From contig JAJDBL010000110.1 of NCBI GenBank assembly GCA_029261375.1, positions 1 through 6,392 on the forward strand: a stretch of DNA of 6,392 nucleotides, read 5' to 3'. The translations under genes and the position numbers were made by a program. Positions 5,896-6,392 of the stretch are shown in pieces (position 1 is the stretch's first letter; every line of letters begins with the position of its first letter). The notes under the pieces are model-generated. The model searched no databases, had not been told where the DNA came from, and worked only from the letters and a program-made list of their open reading frames with translations. Source of the stretch: Nitrospirales bacterium (GTDB lineage: Bacteria > Nitrospirota > Nitrospiria > Nitrospirales > UBA2166).

Positions 5896-6392
5896 ATGGA
5901 GGGTACAGCAACAACAAAGGGTGACCTCAAATCCCTGCTTGGGCAACTCAATCCGCTGTGCCGTGTCGGATTGGAAGAAGCTGCGGGTTTGTGTGTGTCC
6001 GAAGGCCATAGGACTGTCGAGATTGAGCATTTTCTCGTTAAGTTAATTGAAAGTCCTGAAACGGATGTCCAACGAGTGTTTCGTCATTATGCGCTGGATC
6101 CATATGACGCAACACAGCAACTGACCCGCGCGCTCTCCCGCTTTTCGCAGCATCACATCCCGGCACCCACATTGTCGCCTCTTCTCGTTCAGGTCATTGA
6201 AGAGGCGGTTTCGATTTCGTCTGAGAATCTAGGATCCGACATTATCCGATCCGGGGCTATCCTTCTCGCGCTTCTTGATGGTCGCGAGTTCCGTGATGTG
6301 CTAACTCGTTCAGTGCCAATAGTGTTGCAGATTCCAACCGACCGTCTTTGGCACAATATACGCACAGTCGTAAGAGGTTCTCTCGAAGATGC
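5896..6392 (+). CDS. Second ClpV-like protein, N-terminal domain (3' end cut by window)
   Basis: The frame is open from ATG 5896 to the window edge, giving 165 complete codons. The product aligns end to end with the N-terminal domain of the preceding ClpV: DLKSLLGQLNPLC against DLKTLIAKLNPVC, VEIEHFLVKLIESPE against VEIEHLITKLLDTPD, LSPLLVQVIEEA against LSPHILELFREA, and VVRGSLEDA against IIRGSSEDG. By eye identity is roughly 40% over about 160 residues, so this is an old duplication or separate acquisition, not a recent copy. Only the Clp N region is visible; whether the two ATPase modules follow is unknown. The start is chosen because it gives the ClpV-like N-terminus about ten residues in, with GGGGAG (5878-5883) as a somewhat distant ribosome site. 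The 39-bp gap and same orientation suggest co-transcription with the first clpV. It could be a second sheath unfoldase, a general ClpB-like disaggregase, or a stand-alone adaptor. Confidence 0.8.
   Translation, partial: MEGTATTKGDLKSLLGQLNPLCRVGLEEAAGLCVSEGHRTVEIEHFLVKLIESPETDVQRVFRHYALDPYDATQQLTRALSRFSQHHIPAPTLSPLLVQVIEEAVSISSENLGSDIIRSGAILLALLDGREFRDVLTRSVPIVLQIPTDRLWHNIRTVVRGSLED

Noticed and set aside
1..6392. CRISPR arrays, tRNA or rRNA genes, insertion sequences and transposases
   Set aside because: I saw no regularly spaced direct repeats, no tRNA- or rRNA-like sequence and no transposase or terminal inverted repeats around the reverse-strand protease gene.

Overview
The window looks like the inside of a type VI secretion system (T6SS) gene cluster from a Gram-negative bacterium. 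It carries, left to right, the 3' half of tssF (baseplate), a tssG (baseplate) that overlaps it, a reverse-strand gene for a YopT-like (peptidase family C58) cysteine protease, a complete tssH/clpV (sheath-recycling AAA+ ATPase), and the 5' end of a second clpV-like gene that runs off the right edge. TssF and TssG have the proteobacterial-type (T6SS-i) family patterns. I cannot name the organism from the sequence. Moderate GC content and the unusual domain make-up leave a non-enterobacterial lineage such as Nitrospirota or a deltaproteobacterial group possible, but this is only a guess.

Layout. Positions 1-827: tssF C-terminal part, truncated by the window edge. Positions 791-2233: tssG, translationally coupled to tssF by a 37-bp overlap and carrying an extra C-terminal cyclic-nucleotide-binding domain, which makes it about 130-140 residues longer than ordinary TssG. 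Positions 2272-2895 (minus strand): C58-type protease with an intact Cys-His-Asp triad, convergent with tssG and separated from it by only 38 bp. Positions 2896-3177: a 282-bp divergent control region with an extended -10 promoter aimed at clpV and a 10-bp palindrome. Positions 3178-5856: full-length clpV, 892 aa, with both ATPase modules intact. Positions 5896-6392: start of a second, diverged clpV paralogue.

How the genes work together. TssF and TssG belong to the baseplate from which the contractile sheath grows. ClpV dissolves contracted sheath so that it can be reused. The protease is a good candidate for a payload (effector) of this machine, although no delivery tag or adjacent immunity gene is visible. 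The most unusual points are the TssG-cyclic nucleotide fusion, which would put a second-messenger sensor directly in the baseplate, the C58 protease embedded among core genes, and the tandem pair of non-identical ClpV N-terminal regions. Together they suggest a T6SS variant whose assembly may respond to a cyclic nucleotide and whose cargo may act on a eukaryotic host or predator. That combined picture is inference; the domain calls are read from the sequence.
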